From an uncultured Desulfobacterium sp. (GTDB taxonomy: Bacteria > Desulfobacterota > DSM-4660 > Desulfatiglandales > Desulfatiglandaceae), in assembly GCA_900258555.1 (NCBI GenBank), contig LT984854.1:391156-455155 (forward strand): a DNA stretch of 64,000 bases. Reading direction: 5' to 3'. Under the pieces are notes generated by a model. That model was not told where the DNA came from. It worked only from the letters and a program-made list of their open reading frames with translations, and did not search any database. The translations under genes were made by a program, and so were the position numbers. Below, one piece after another: positions 29,959-38,678 of the stretch. Numbering within the stretch: position 1 is the stretch's first letter; each line of letters begins with the position of its first letter.

Positions 29959-30195
29959 GAATGCCTCCGCAAAAAGGTCTTTTTTTATTATTGGTTAACA
30001 TATTACATCTAAAAATAATAATAAAGAGGCTGTGAAATTGTCTGACAATAGAATATCCTTTTGAAATGCAAATGGATTTTTTTAGTATATTTTCAAAGAA
30101 TATCTGTCATATCCTTAAATTGAACAACCCGTTAGAACCTGACAGGACCTTTTAAAAAGATTCTGACAGAGTTTTAAAATATCATTGTTCATAAT
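29959..30195. other. dnaA-dnaN intergenic region, candidate origin segment with CTGACA repeats
   Basis: This 237-base AT-rich region contains no reading frame. It has no good match to the standard DnaA box TTATNCACA. Four copies of a TCTGACA-like word occur: TCTGACA at 30041-30047, its reverse TCTGTCA at 30103-30109, CCTGACAGG at 30138-30146 and TCTGACAGA at 30162-30170. The last two are near-palindromes. The left end carries a T-run and AT-rich stretch (TTTTTTTATTATTGG) that could unwind. Whether this is oriC is inference from gene order. Confidence 0.4.
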
Positions 30196-31509
30196 TTATA
30201 AGCCCTGTGAAAGAAGATTCTGTAACTTATTTAAGTCATCTGTAAGTGTGTTGTTTGATTCTTTATCTCTGTTAATGCATTTGACTGCATTGATAATAGT
30301 GGAATGATCTTTATTGCCAAATGCCTTTGCGATTTCTTTGTATGATAATCCTGTCAGTTTCCTGCTTAGATACATAGAGATATGTCTGGGATATGAGTAC
30401 CGATGAGTCTTTTTATTTGATAAAAGCTCCGCCAAGGAGATTTTAAAATACTCCGCGGTGATCTTTTGAATATCATCCACAGCGATGTTGCTGACATGTT
30501 TGTTTGATAATAGTGATTTTACTAGAGATATATTAATCTCTTTTTTATTAAGCGAAACATAAGCACCTATTGTTACTATATGCTGAAACAGGTTTTTCAG
30601 GTCATATGAGGAACTTGCCAGAAAAAAGGCCACATCATCCGGGATGGATATTTTTTCATCCTTACCTTTTTTCTTTATAATTTTCATCCTTGTCTTCGAG
30701 TCAGGGTTCTTGATCTCTGCAAGAACCCCCCATTCCAATCTCGACCTCAGCTCAGGCATCAGGTTTTTTATAAGCCCTGGCGGCAGTTTTCCAGCCAATG
30801 CAATATATTTTTTGGATTCCAAGTAATTATTGATTATAGATATCAGCTCCTTTTGTAGTTTTTCTCTGCCGGATATCAAATGAATATCGTCAATAAGTAA
30901 TAAATCAGAATTATTATAGCTAGCTCTAAATTTAATTAAATTTCTATTTTTTGCTGAAATTGAGAAATCTGATGATAGTTGATCTATTGATACATATATG
31001 ATATTTGATTCGGGATTATTAATAACTACTTGATTTCCGATGGCATTTAAAAGATGAGTCTTACCACAAACAGAGCTGCTGAAAATATATAACGGGTTGT
31101 AAATTGTTGAGTTTTTACCAACTATATCAGAGGCGGAAGAATAGGCAAATCGGTTGCCTTTTGCTATAACAAAATTGCTGAACGTAAAGGACTTATTTAA
31201 GTTATTAGCACCAACTACTATAGGTTGATTTTTATACTGAAAAGAGCTTGTCTTTCCCGGCGTTATTTGTGCATAAATAAATCGAATCTCCGGAAGACAA
31301 CTTAGATGGTTTTTAAAACAGTCTTTTATATTGGCAAGATAGTTTTCTGTAAGCCAGCTTGCAATGTACTTGTTTGGGACCTCTATCACGGCAATGTCTT
31401 TGTCCAGGCTGATCAGGGAAGTGTTGGCAAACCAGGAGCCGATCTCTGATTTTGAAACCACACCGCTTAGGGTTGAGGTAATCTGGTCCCAAATAGTTTT
31501 TGTATTCAT
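30196..31509 (-). CDS. dnaA: Chromosomal replication initiator DnaA, with degenerate nucleotide-binding motifs
   Basis: This 437-residue protein has recognisable DnaA domains: an N-terminal DnaA_N-like part, AAA+ (about 110-320) and a well-kept C-terminal DNA-binding domain (YPRHISMYLSRKLTGLSYKE, then GNKDHSTI). The Walker A normally reads GGxGxGKT. Here it is SSSVCGKT (residues 144-151), so only GKT survives. Walker B is intact (LLIDDIH, Asp207-208) and the arginine-finger region RSRLEWG is kept. The sensor I TSD is replaced by AGK and the sensor II RELEGAL motif by KNLFQHI. Base composition is more AT-rich than its neighbours. Gene order says it is the true initiator. Confidence 0.9.
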   Translation of the reverse strand: MNTKTIWDQITSTLSGVVSKSEIGSWFANTSLISLDKDIAVIEVPNKYIASWLTENYLANIKDCFKNHLSCLPEIRFIYAQITPGKTSSFQYKNQPIVVGANNLNKSFTFSNFVIAKGNRFAYSSASDIVGKNSTIYNPLYIFSSSVCGKTHLLNAIGNQVVINNPESNIIYVSIDQLSSDFSISAKNRNLIKFRASYNNSDLLLIDDIHLISGREKLQKELISIINNYLESKKYIALAGKLPPGLIKNLMPELRSRLEWGVLAEIKNPDSKTRMKIIKKKGKDEKISIPDDVAFFLASSSYDLKNLFQHIVTIGAYVSLNKKEINISLVKSLLSNKHVSNIAVDDIQKITAEYFKISLAELLSNKKTHRYSYPRHISMYLSRKLTGLSYKEIAKAFGNKDHSTIINAVKCINRDKESNNTLTDDLNKLQNLLSQGL

Positions 31510-31612
31510 CACAGTCGCTTATATAGGTATAGTAAAAAGTTTATAGCACCAGATATTGTATTAAAATCCTGGTTATATATCAACAAAAATATGACTTAAC
31601 AATGGGGGGATA
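31510..31612. promoter_or_regulatory. Divergent intergenic region between dnaA and cooC
   Basis: Only about 103 AT-rich bases separate the two divergent genes, so their promoters must overlap or share regulators. I could not pick a convincing -35/-10 pair for either, and no standard DnaA box is visible. The right end holds the strong cooC ribosome site GGGGGGA. Confidence 0.4.
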
Positions 31613-32362
31613 ATGACTTATTCAATTGGTTTTGCAGGAAAAGGCGGCACAGGAAAGACGACTGTAGCAGGGCTTCTTGTCAAGTACCTTGTGGAAAACA
31701 AAAAAACGCCTGTGTTGGCGGTTGATGCTGATTCAAATTCAAATCTGAATGAGGTATTGGGTCTTGAGGTGACAGAGACCTTGGGCGATGCAAGAGAGGA
31801 AATGAAACGCGGTGTATCAAGCGGCATGACAAAAGATATTTTTATGGAGATGAAAGTCCAGCAGGCAATTGTCGAGTCAAAAGGTTTTGACCTGGTGGTG
31901 ATGGGAAGACCTGAAGGAGCCGGATGCTATTGCGCGGCAAATACCCTGCTGACAGCATTTCTTGAAAAACTAACTGATAACTACAAATATGTTGTTATTG
32001 ATAATGAGGCGGGGATGGAACATATCAGCCGTCTGACCACAAATAATATAGACCTGTTGATTGCGGTTTCCGACCCTACCCGAAGGGGAATACAGGCGGC
32101 ATCGCGGATTATGGAACTTACCGATGAACTGGGTCTGAATATTAAGAGAAAATGCCTGATCGTCAACCAAACCAGGCAAGGGCAGGAAGAGTCAATATTA
32201 CAGGCTGTTAAAGAACATAAACTTGAGCTGATAGGCACTGTCCCTGAAGACGATAAGTTGCAGGAGTTAGATCTCAAAGGAATTCCCACTGTGCAACTGG
32301 GCCCGGAAAGCCTAGCTGTTTCAGCGGCATATAAGATATTTGATGGGCTTTTTAAAAAATAG
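31613..32362 (+). CDS. cooC: CODH maturation ATPase CooC
   Basis: This 249-residue MinD/ParA-type ATPase helps insert nickel into the C-cluster of carbon monoxide dehydrogenase. The deviant Walker A (GKGGTGKTTVAGLL) starts near residue 8. VDADSNSNLNEVLG follows. The GCYCAAN motif near residue 104 holds the Cys-X-Cys pair that binds nickel or zinc across the dimer. The switch ending in VIDNEAGMEHISR is normal. It opens the CODH/ACS cluster and is divergent from dnaA. cooT, another nickel-delivery gene, lies about 22 kb to the left. Confidence 0.92.
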   Translation: MTYSIGFAGKGGTGKTTVAGLLVKYLVENKKTPVLAVDADSNSNLNEVLGLEVTETLGDAREEMKRGVSSGMTKDIFMEMKVQQAIVESKGFDLVVMGRPEGAGCYCAANTLLTAFLEKLTDNYKYVVIDNEAGMEHISRLTTNNIDLLIAVSDPTRRGIQAASRIMELTDELGLNIKRKCLIVNQTRQGQEESILQAVKEHKLELIGTVPEDDKLQELDLKGIPTVQLGPESLAVSAAYKIFDGLFKK

Positions 32363-32658
32363 TGTCCATATATTGTACTTTATTTAATCAATTTATACAA
32401 TATATAGAAAAAAGAATTTACTTGAAACTGTTTTAAATCATTAGAAAAATTACTTGACAACGAGCGCATGTTTATTTATTTTCGAACCCAAATTTTATAT
32501 TGAAGAAACCGTAATTTTTGTAATTGATTGTTATAATTTTCACAATTAACTCAGGAAGATAAGTATCTTTAATTAAGTCAATGGATCGCGGCCATTGTTT
32601 CGTGCCGCGAATTTATTTTCACCAAACTGAGATATTATCCAGAAAAGGAGGTAGAACA
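32363..32658 (+). promoter_or_regulatory. Promoter and leader of the acsD-cooS-acsB-acsC-acsE operon
   Basis: This gap of about 296 bases holds a strong sigma-70-type promoter: TTGACA at 32454-32459, a 17-base spacer and TATTTT at 32477-32482. The leader of about 170 bases includes a perfect 7-bp hairpin (TCGCGGC at 32586-32592, GCCGCGA at 32604-32610). It ends in AAGGAGG (32645-32651), the acsD ribosome site. An in-frame ATG at 32581 lies in front of that hairpin and is rejected as a start. Confidence 0.6.
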
Positions 32659-34233
32659 TTGGCCTTTGAGATTCCCAAACAGCCCTATTCCGGAAAAATA
32701 GGGGAAACAAAGATAGGAACAGGGGGTGGTGCTGTTACTCTTGGGGGAGAAGACTCATATCCATTTCATCTTTTTGAGGGCAAGATGCCTAACCAACCAA
32801 AGATTGCCATGGAAGTATGGGACTATGATCCCTCGGAAGAATGGCCTGCCGCAGCGGTTGCGCCCTTTAAAGACGTTATATCTTCACCAGAAAAATGGGC
32901 AAAAAAGTGTGTGGAAAAATACGGCGCAGACATAATTGTTCTTCAACTCAAGAGCACTGACCCTAATGGGATGAACAGAGATGCAAATGAGGCAGCGGAA
33001 GTAGCAAAAAAGGTCTCAGACGCTGTAAAGGTGCCATTGGTTGTCCTGGGCACGGCAAACGCCCAGAAAGACGAAGATGTCTTAAAAAAGATATCAGAGC
33101 TCTGTGAAGGAAAAAACGTCGCCTTGGGGCCTGTGGAAGAAAAAAACCACAAGGGTATCGGCGCCAGTGCCTTGGGCTACGGTCATACCATAGTCGCATC
33201 CACACCCATTGATGTTAACCTTGCAAAACAATTAAATATTCTCCTTGCCAATCTTGGCGTTAAGAGCGACAAGATCATAATTGATCCGACAACCGGCGGC
33301 CTTGGCTACGGTCTGGAATACAGTTATTCCGTCATGGAACGTATCATGATGGCGGCCCTGACCCAGGACGACGATAAACTGATGCTCCCCATGATAAACA
33401 ACGTGGGAAACGAGGTCTGGAAGAGCAAAGAGGCAAAACAGACCATTGAAGATGCGCCCACCCTGGGCGACCCCGAAAAGCGTGCAGTATTAATGGAAAC
33501 CGTTGCCGCAGTAGCTTATCTGATGGCCGGCTCAAACGTGCTGATCTTAAGACACCCGGAGACCGTACGGCTTATCAGGTCCTTTATCGGACTTATGACA
33601 AACGGAGGAAGCGCCGGCGATATCCAAGGAATAGCCAAGAATCTGGAACCGGCTGCTGTGGATCTTATAGCTCTTTCACCCAAACCAAACTTGGATTTTG
33701 GCAAGGCAGAAGAGGCACCAAAGGAAAAACCCAAGGCGGCCAAGAAAGAGGCCCCGGCTCCCAAGGCAGCCAAAGCGGCCCCAGCCCCGGCACCAAAGGT
33801 GGAAAAGAAGGTAGAGGAAAAACCCAAGGTAGAGGCAGCCCCGAAACCCGTGGAAGATGCCAAGGCAAAGGCAGAAGCAGAGGCAAAGGCCAAAGCGGAT
33901 GCTGAAGCCAAGGTAAAGGCAGACGCAGAGGCAAAGAAAAAGGCAGAAGCGGACGCCAAGGCAAAGGCAGAGGCGGATGCCAAGGCAAAGGCACAACAGG
34001 AAGCCGATGCAAAGAAGAAGGCAGAGGCAGACGCAAGGGCAAAGAGAGACGCAGAGGAAGCCGAGCTGAGACTGAAAAGGGCTGAAGAACGCGAGAAGCT
34101 TTCGGCCGCAAGAGAAGGCAAAGAAAAAGAAGTATCCATGACACCTTCATCTGAACAGAAAAATGAACAGGAAAGAATCATTGAAAGGTTGAACAGGATA
34201 CACAGACGAATTCCCTTGTACAAATGGAATTAG
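32659..34233 (+). CDS. acsD: CODH/ACS corrinoid protein delta subunit with long Ala/Lys/Glu tail
   Basis: The start is TTG, 7 bases after a perfect AAGGAGG, giving 524 residues. Residues 1 to about 346 form the TIM-barrel small subunit of the corrinoid iron-sulfur protein, which partners AcsC in passing a methyl group to acetyl-CoA synthase. Landmarks are VLGTANAQKDEDVL, IIDPTTGGLGYGLEYSYS and LRHPETVRLIRSFI. From about 347 to 495 follows a low-complexity Pro/Ala/Lys then (K/D)AEAKAKA-type repeat, like the helical part of TolA. A short end, RLNRIHRRIPLYKWN, follows. The tail adds roughly 175 residues to the usual protein. It is first in the operon before cooS. Confidence 0.9.
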   Translation: MAFEIPKQPYSGKIGETKIGTGGGAVTLGGEDSYPFHLFEGKMPNQPKIAMEVWDYDPSEEWPAAAVAPFKDVISSPEKWAKKCVEKYGADIIVLQLKSTDPNGMNRDANEAAEVAKKVSDAVKVPLVVLGTANAQKDEDVLKKISELCEGKNVALGPVEEKNHKGIGASALGYGHTIVASTPIDVNLAKQLNILLANLGVKSDKIIIDPTTGGLGYGLEYSYSVMERIMMAALTQDDDKLMLPMINNVGNEVWKSKEAKQTIEDAPTLGDPEKRAVLMETVAAVAYLMAGSNVLILRHPETVRLIRSFIGLMTNGGSAGDIQGIAKNLEPAAVDLIALSPKPNLDFGKAEEAPKEKPKAAKKEAPAPKAAKAAPAPAPKVEKKVEEKPKVEAAPKPVEDAKAKAEAEAKAKADAEAKVKADAEAKKKAEADAKAKAEADAKAKAQQEADAKKKAEADARAKRDAEEAELRLKRAEEREKLSAAREGKEKEVSMTPSSEQKNEQERIIERLNRIHRRIPLYKWN

Positions 34234-34320
34234 TCTGGAATAGCTTATGCTAAAAGTAAGGCTATTTTTGACTTTTGATTGTACATGCCAAGTAAACATA
34301 ATAATGAGGAGGAACCTCTA

Positions 34321-36357
34321 ATGGCAGAAGAAAAGATAACGAAGGCGGCTGATACGGAAAAGGCGGCAAAGCTGGCTGATCCGGTTGAGGCTTCCATGGA
34401 TATTGCAACCCAGGAGATGATCGAAAGGTCACACAAACTGGGCATAGATACGGTATTTGACAGAGCAGTGAGCATGAAACCCTGTAACATCGGAGTTCAG
34501 GGCATCTGCTGTAAAAACTGTGCGATGGGGCCATGTCGTCTTCCATTACCAAAGGGTGGAATTCAAGGGGAAGATACGAGAAAAGGTCTGTGTGGCGCTA
34601 GCCCGAACACCATTGCAGCCCGAAACTTTATCAGAATGATCGCAGGCGGTGCAGCTGCACACTCTGATCACGGTAGAAGTGTGGCAGAGGTCTTTATGGC
34701 GGCAGCTAGAAAAGAATCTGATGCCTATAAGATAAAAGATACTGTAAAACTCCTTGCGGTCGCACCCCACCTTGGTGTTGCCACCAAAGTGGAAGTTGAC
34801 GGTGAAGAAAAGGACAGGGATATTGACGAGATCGCTTTGGAGGTTGCTGAAAAGGCCTTGAACGAATGGGGCAAGGCCGAGGGAGAACTCCTATATCTTA
34901 AGAGGGCGCCCGAGGCTTTGTATGAAAAATGGAAAAAACAGGGCGTGCTCCCAAGGAACATTGACAGGGAAATCGTAGAGATAATGCACAGAACCCATAT
35001 GGGCGTGGACCAGGATTACAGAAACCTGATCAAGCAAGGCACCAGGGCAGCCCTTGCAGACGGATGGGGCGGCTCGATGCTTGCCACCGACCTTCAGGAT
35101 ATACTCTTTGGGACACCTTCTCCTCTCCAATCCGAGGCAAATCTCGGCATCATGAAGGAAGACCATGTCAATATTATCGTTCATGGTCATGAGCCTGTGC
35201 TTTCTGAAATGATTGTTGCGGTTTCACAAAAACCCGAGATCATTGAATACGCAAAATCAAAAGGCGCAAAAGGCATTCAACTGGGTGGTATCTGCTGCAC
35301 AGCCAATGAGATCCTTCAGCGCCATGGCGTACCTCCTGCAGGTACATTTCTGCAGCAGGAACTGGTGATTATCACCGGTGCCTGTGATGCAATGGTTGTA
35401 GACATCCAGTGTGTGTTTCAGAATCTCGCCAATGTGGCAAAGTGTTTCCACACCAAGCTGATTACAACTCACCCCATCGCGAAGATGGAGCAGGATAATG
35501 TTATACACATCGAATTTGATGAGCACTATGCGCTGCAGGATGCTGAAAAGATCGTAAGGATGGCAATAGATAACTTTAGTAACCGCGGCACCGAGGTCAT
35601 GATTCCGAAGTACAAGGCAACACAGATTGCAGGCTTTGGTGTTGAGTCAATAGAGTATCACCTTGGCGGCATGTTCCGCGGTTCTTATTACACCCTGAAC
35701 GATAATATTATCAACGGCCGGATAAGAGGCGTTGCAGGTGTGGTCGGATGCAACAATGCCAGAACAAGGCATAATGAGGCCCACATCACTGTTGTAAAAG
35801 AGTTGATAAAGAATGATGTCCTGGTACTTACCACAGGCTGTAACGGCATTGCCTGCGCAATGGAAGGACTGCTGACTCCTGAAAGCGCCGCGGTTTATTG
35901 CGGCCCAGGTCTGGCAGAGGTTTGTGAGACTGTCGGTATCCCACCAGTCCTCCATCTTGGTTCATGCGTTGATAACAGCCGTATCCTCCTGGCTGCTACA
36001 GAGGTGGTGAAGGCGGGAGGCCTTGGCAAAGACATATGTGATCTGCCGGTCGCGGGAAGCGCTCCGGAATGGATGAGTGAAAAGGCCATTAGTATTGGTC
36101 AATATGTTGTTGCCTCAGGCATATACACGGTGTTCGGCGTAACCCTTCCCACATCAGGCGCCCCCGTATTCGAAAACTACATAACAAAAGAGCTCGAAAA
36201 GTTGTACGGCGGTATGTGGGATATTGAGCCTGATCCAATAAAACATGCACACTTGATGATTGCCCATATTGACAAAAAGCGCAAGGAGTTGGGCATTGAC
36301 AAGGCCAGGGAAAGGGTCATGATGAGCATGGCGGATCGTCAGGCATTGGGATTATAA
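34321..36357 (+). CDS. cooS: Anaerobic Ni-Fe carbon monoxide dehydrogenase catalytic subunit
   Basis: This 678-residue enzyme interconverts CO2 and CO and is the CODH half of the CODH/ACS complex. Fe-S ligands for the B and D clusters are in GICCKNCAMGPCRLP. C-cluster ligands can be placed in HGHEPVLSE (His), GGICCTANE, GACDAMVVDIQC, GVVGCNNAR, TTGCNGIACAMEG and LGSCVDNSRI, all intact. The ATG at 34321 is chosen because GAGGAGG lies 8 bases upstream; an earlier in-frame ATG has no such site. It is followed 30 bases later by acsB. Nickel is presumably supplied with help from CooC and CooT. Confidence 0.96.
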   Translation: MAEEKITKAADTEKAAKLADPVEASMDIATQEMIERSHKLGIDTVFDRAVSMKPCNIGVQGICCKNCAMGPCRLPLPKGGIQGEDTRKGLCGASPNTIAARNFIRMIAGGAAAHSDHGRSVAEVFMAAARKESDAYKIKDTVKLLAVAPHLGVATKVEVDGEEKDRDIDEIALEVAEKALNEWGKAEGELLYLKRAPEALYEKWKKQGVLPRNIDREIVEIMHRTHMGVDQDYRNLIKQGTRAALADGWGGSMLATDLQDILFGTPSPLQSEANLGIMKEDHVNIIVHGHEPVLSEMIVAVSQKPEIIEYAKSKGAKGIQLGGICCTANEILQRHGVPPAGTFLQQELVIITGACDAMVVDIQCVFQNLANVAKCFHTKLITTHPIAKMEQDNVIHIEFDEHYALQDAEKIVRMAIDNFSNRGTEVMIPKYKATQIAGFGVESIEYHLGGMFRGSYYTLNDNIINGRIRGVAGVVGCNNARTRHNEAHITVVKELIKNDVLVLTTGCNGIACAMEGLLTPESAAVYCGPGLAEVCETVGIPPVLHLGSCVDNSRILLAATEVVKAGGLGKDICDLPVAGSAPEWMSEKAISIGQYVVASGIYTVFGVTLPTSGAPVFENYITKELEKLYGGMWDIEPDPIKHAHLMIAHIDKKRKELGIDKARERVMMSMADRQALGL

Positions 36358-36387
36358 TAAAAATCCTCAACGAAGGAGGAAGAAAAT

Positions 36388-38601
36388 ATGTCTAAGTTAG
36401 TTGCATTTGCTGTCATTCAGGGCGGCTATAAGGTTGTATCAACGGTTGAAGGAGAGCTGCGTAATGCCCTAGAGTCCTATAGTGCAGATACAAAGATCGG
36501 CTTTGGCAACACTGCCTATTATCTCCCGGTCATCTATTCTCTTACAGGAATGAAGTGTGAGACACTGGAAGACCTTAAAAAACCCATGGAATTCGCCAGG
36601 GGTCTTTTGCCCCCACATGTAAAAAACAAGCACCATTTACCCTATCTCGGGCCACTGCTGGATGCCGGCATGGCTGCCCTCTTTGCCTATGAGATCAGCG
36701 AGGCCATACGTATTCTGAGGGAGCCGGACTTTTATACATTTACAGAAGAACCGGACATTGATGCGGGAAAGATCTGGGTCGGTCCTGCTGATGATATCAT
36801 CCTGCGAAAGAGGGGTGTGGAATTTGTTGATGGCTCAGCCCCAGGTTTTGCCGCCATGGTCGGCGCTGCGCCCAATGCACAGATCGCCAAGAAACTGGTT
36901 GAAGAATACCAGAAGAGGAGCCTCTATATCTTCTGTGCTGCCCACCACAATGGGACAAGTGTGGCGGAGCAGTGCCTTGAGGCCGGCATGCAGATAGGGT
37001 GGAACACCAGGATCGTACCGTTCGGGCCTGATATCTCTTCCGCCATCTTTGCCCTTGGCTTTGCAAACAGGGCCGCCATGGCCTTTGGCGGTGTAAAACC
37101 AGGGGACTACAAAAAGATCCTTCTTTATAATAAGGACAGGATCTTTGCATTTGTAAACGCCTTGGGCGATGTGGGAACTGAATGGGCGGTTGCGGCCGCT
37201 GGTTGCGTAAGCTGGGGCTTCCCCACGCTTGCCGACACCGATATTCCGGAGATCCTGCCTACCGGTATCTGTACATATGAACATGTGGTTGCTAATGTCA
37301 GCCCTGATGAGATGTGTGAAAAGTCTATTGAGATCAGGGGCCTTAAGGTTTCGGTTACGGAGATAGACATCCCATGTGCCTTTGGTCCGGCATTTGAGGG
37401 TGAGCGTGTCAGGGGAGAAGACCTTTACTGTCAGACGGGTGGCGGCAAGACACAGTGTACCGAACTTTGCAAGATGGCAGAGATGAATGAGATCGAGGAT
37501 GGAAAGGTCCAGGTCATCGGCCCTGATATCCCGGATATGAAACCTGGAGACCGATTCTACCTGGGCATTTATGTGCAGGTGGCAGGTCGAGAGTTTCAAA
37601 CAGATTTTGAGCCGATCCTGGAACGTCAGATACATCACCTGACAAACTATATCCAGTATATCATGCACATCGGACAGCGTGATATTTCATGGGTGCGTGT
37701 AAGTAAGGCCGCTGTTGAGAAGGGCTTTACCCTGAAAGACATCGGCGTTGTCATTCACGCCAAATTCCATCAGGATTTTAAAAAGATTGTGGATAAGGTA
37801 CAGGTAACCCTGTATACAAATAAAGAAGATGTTGAAAAACTCACAAAAAGGGCAAGGGCCGAATATAAGTTAAGAGATGATCGTGTCGAAAATATGCGGG
37901 ATGAAGACGTGGATACCTTTTACTCATGCACCCTTTGTCAGTCCTTTGCACCCAGCCATGTGTGTACAGTCAGTCCTGAAAGAACAGGCCTTTGCGGCGC
38001 ATACAACTGGATGGATTGTAAGGCCTCCTTTGAAATCAACCCCACAGGCCCCAATCAGCCTGTAAAGATCGGTGAATGCCTTGACCCGGTTCTTGGTCAG
38101 TGGAAAGGGGTCAATGAGTTTGTTACAAAGGCCTCCAGGGGAACAACTACGCATTACAATTTCTACTCAATGGTTTACGACCCGATGACCACATGCGGTT
38201 GCTGCGAATGTATTGCGGCAATGCTTCCAGGCTGCAACGGCGTCATGACCGTGGGCAGGGACTACAATGGTGATACGCCCTGCGGCATGAAGTTCACCAC
38301 ACTTGCGGGTGTTATGGGCGGCGGGGCTTCATCCCCGGGTTTTGTCGGGCACTCCAAGTTCAATATCACCCAGGGTAAGTTTATCAAGGGCGACGGCGGA
38401 CTCCTTCGTATGGTATGGATGCCGAAGATACTGAAAGAAGAAATTAAGGACAGGATCATGAAGCGCGCAGCGGCGCTTGGGGTTCCGGACCTTTATGACA
38501 AGATCGCGGATGAAACAGTGGGTACCACAGAGGAAGAGATACTCCCGTTCCTCCAGAAGGTAGGGCACCCTGCATTAAGCATGGATCCTATTGTTGGATA
38601 A
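36388..38601 (+). CDS. acsB: Acetyl-CoA synthase, CODH/ACS alpha subunit
   Basis: This 737-residue subunit joins CO, a methyl group from the corrinoid protein and CoA into acetyl-CoA. The A-cluster ligands are visible: Cys residues in FYSCTLCQSFAPSHVC and TGLCGAYNW near residues 510-540, and the CGC pair in TTCGCCECIAAMLPG near 600. The N-terminal CODH-contact domain is present, so this is the bacterial three-domain form rather than the shorter archaeal one. A GGAGG site precedes the ATG. Confidence 0.96.
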   Translation: MSKLVAFAVIQGGYKVVSTVEGELRNALESYSADTKIGFGNTAYYLPVIYSLTGMKCETLEDLKKPMEFARGLLPPHVKNKHHLPYLGPLLDAGMAALFAYEISEAIRILREPDFYTFTEEPDIDAGKIWVGPADDIILRKRGVEFVDGSAPGFAAMVGAAPNAQIAKKLVEEYQKRSLYIFCAAHHNGTSVAEQCLEAGMQIGWNTRIVPFGPDISSAIFALGFANRAAMAFGGVKPGDYKKILLYNKDRIFAFVNALGDVGTEWAVAAAGCVSWGFPTLADTDIPEILPTGICTYEHVVANVSPDEMCEKSIEIRGLKVSVTEIDIPCAFGPAFEGERVRGEDLYCQTGGGKTQCTELCKMAEMNEIEDGKVQVIGPDIPDMKPGDRFYLGIYVQVAGREFQTDFEPILERQIHHLTNYIQYIMHIGQRDISWVRVSKAAVEKGFTLKDIGVVIHAKFHQDFKKIVDKVQVTLYTNKEDVEKLTKRARAEYKLRDDRVENMRDEDVDTFYSCTLCQSFAPSHVCTVSPERTGLCGAYNWMDCKASFEINPTGPNQPVKIGECLDPVLGQWKGVNEFVTKASRGTTTHYNFYSMVYDPMTTCGCCECIAAMLPGCNGVMTVGRDYNGDTPCGMKFTTLAGVMGGGASSPGFVGHSKFNITQGKFIKGDGGLLRMVWMPKILKEEIKDRIMKRAAALGVPDLYDKIADETVGTTEEEILPFLQKVGHPALSMDPIVG

Positions 38602-38617
38602 TATTAAATCTTGCACA

Positions 38618-38651
38618 GGTCTTCAGCGCTCTTACTTGGAGCGCTAAGACC
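38618..38651 (+). promoter_or_regulatory. Strong hairpin between acsB and acsC
   Basis: GGTCTT plus AGCGCTC pair with GAGCGCT plus AAGACC around a 7-base loop, with a single bulged C, giving 13 base pairs. No T-run follows, and the acsC ribosome site (GAGGAG) comes soon after. This suggests mRNA processing or stabilisation between the enzyme genes and the corrinoid-protein gene rather than termination. Confidence 0.6.
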
Positions 38652-38678
38652 CTGTTCTATTACGATGAGGAGTAAATT

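Noticed and set aside
29959-30195. Standard DnaA-box cluster
   Set aside because: I looked for TTATNCACA on both strands here and in 31510-31612 and 32363-32580 and saw no good match, so oriC is not called as a firm feature.
32581-32658. Upstream ATG extension of acsD
   Set aside because: It precedes the AAGGAGG site, crosses a hairpin and adds 26 residues unlike AcsD; the TTG at 32659 fits the ribosome site and family start.
33516-34223. Long minus-strand reading frame of about 235 codons opposite the acsD tail
   Set aside because: It is the Ala/Ser/Phe-rich mirror of the repetitive Ala/Lys/Glu codons of acsD, with no ribosome site or family features.
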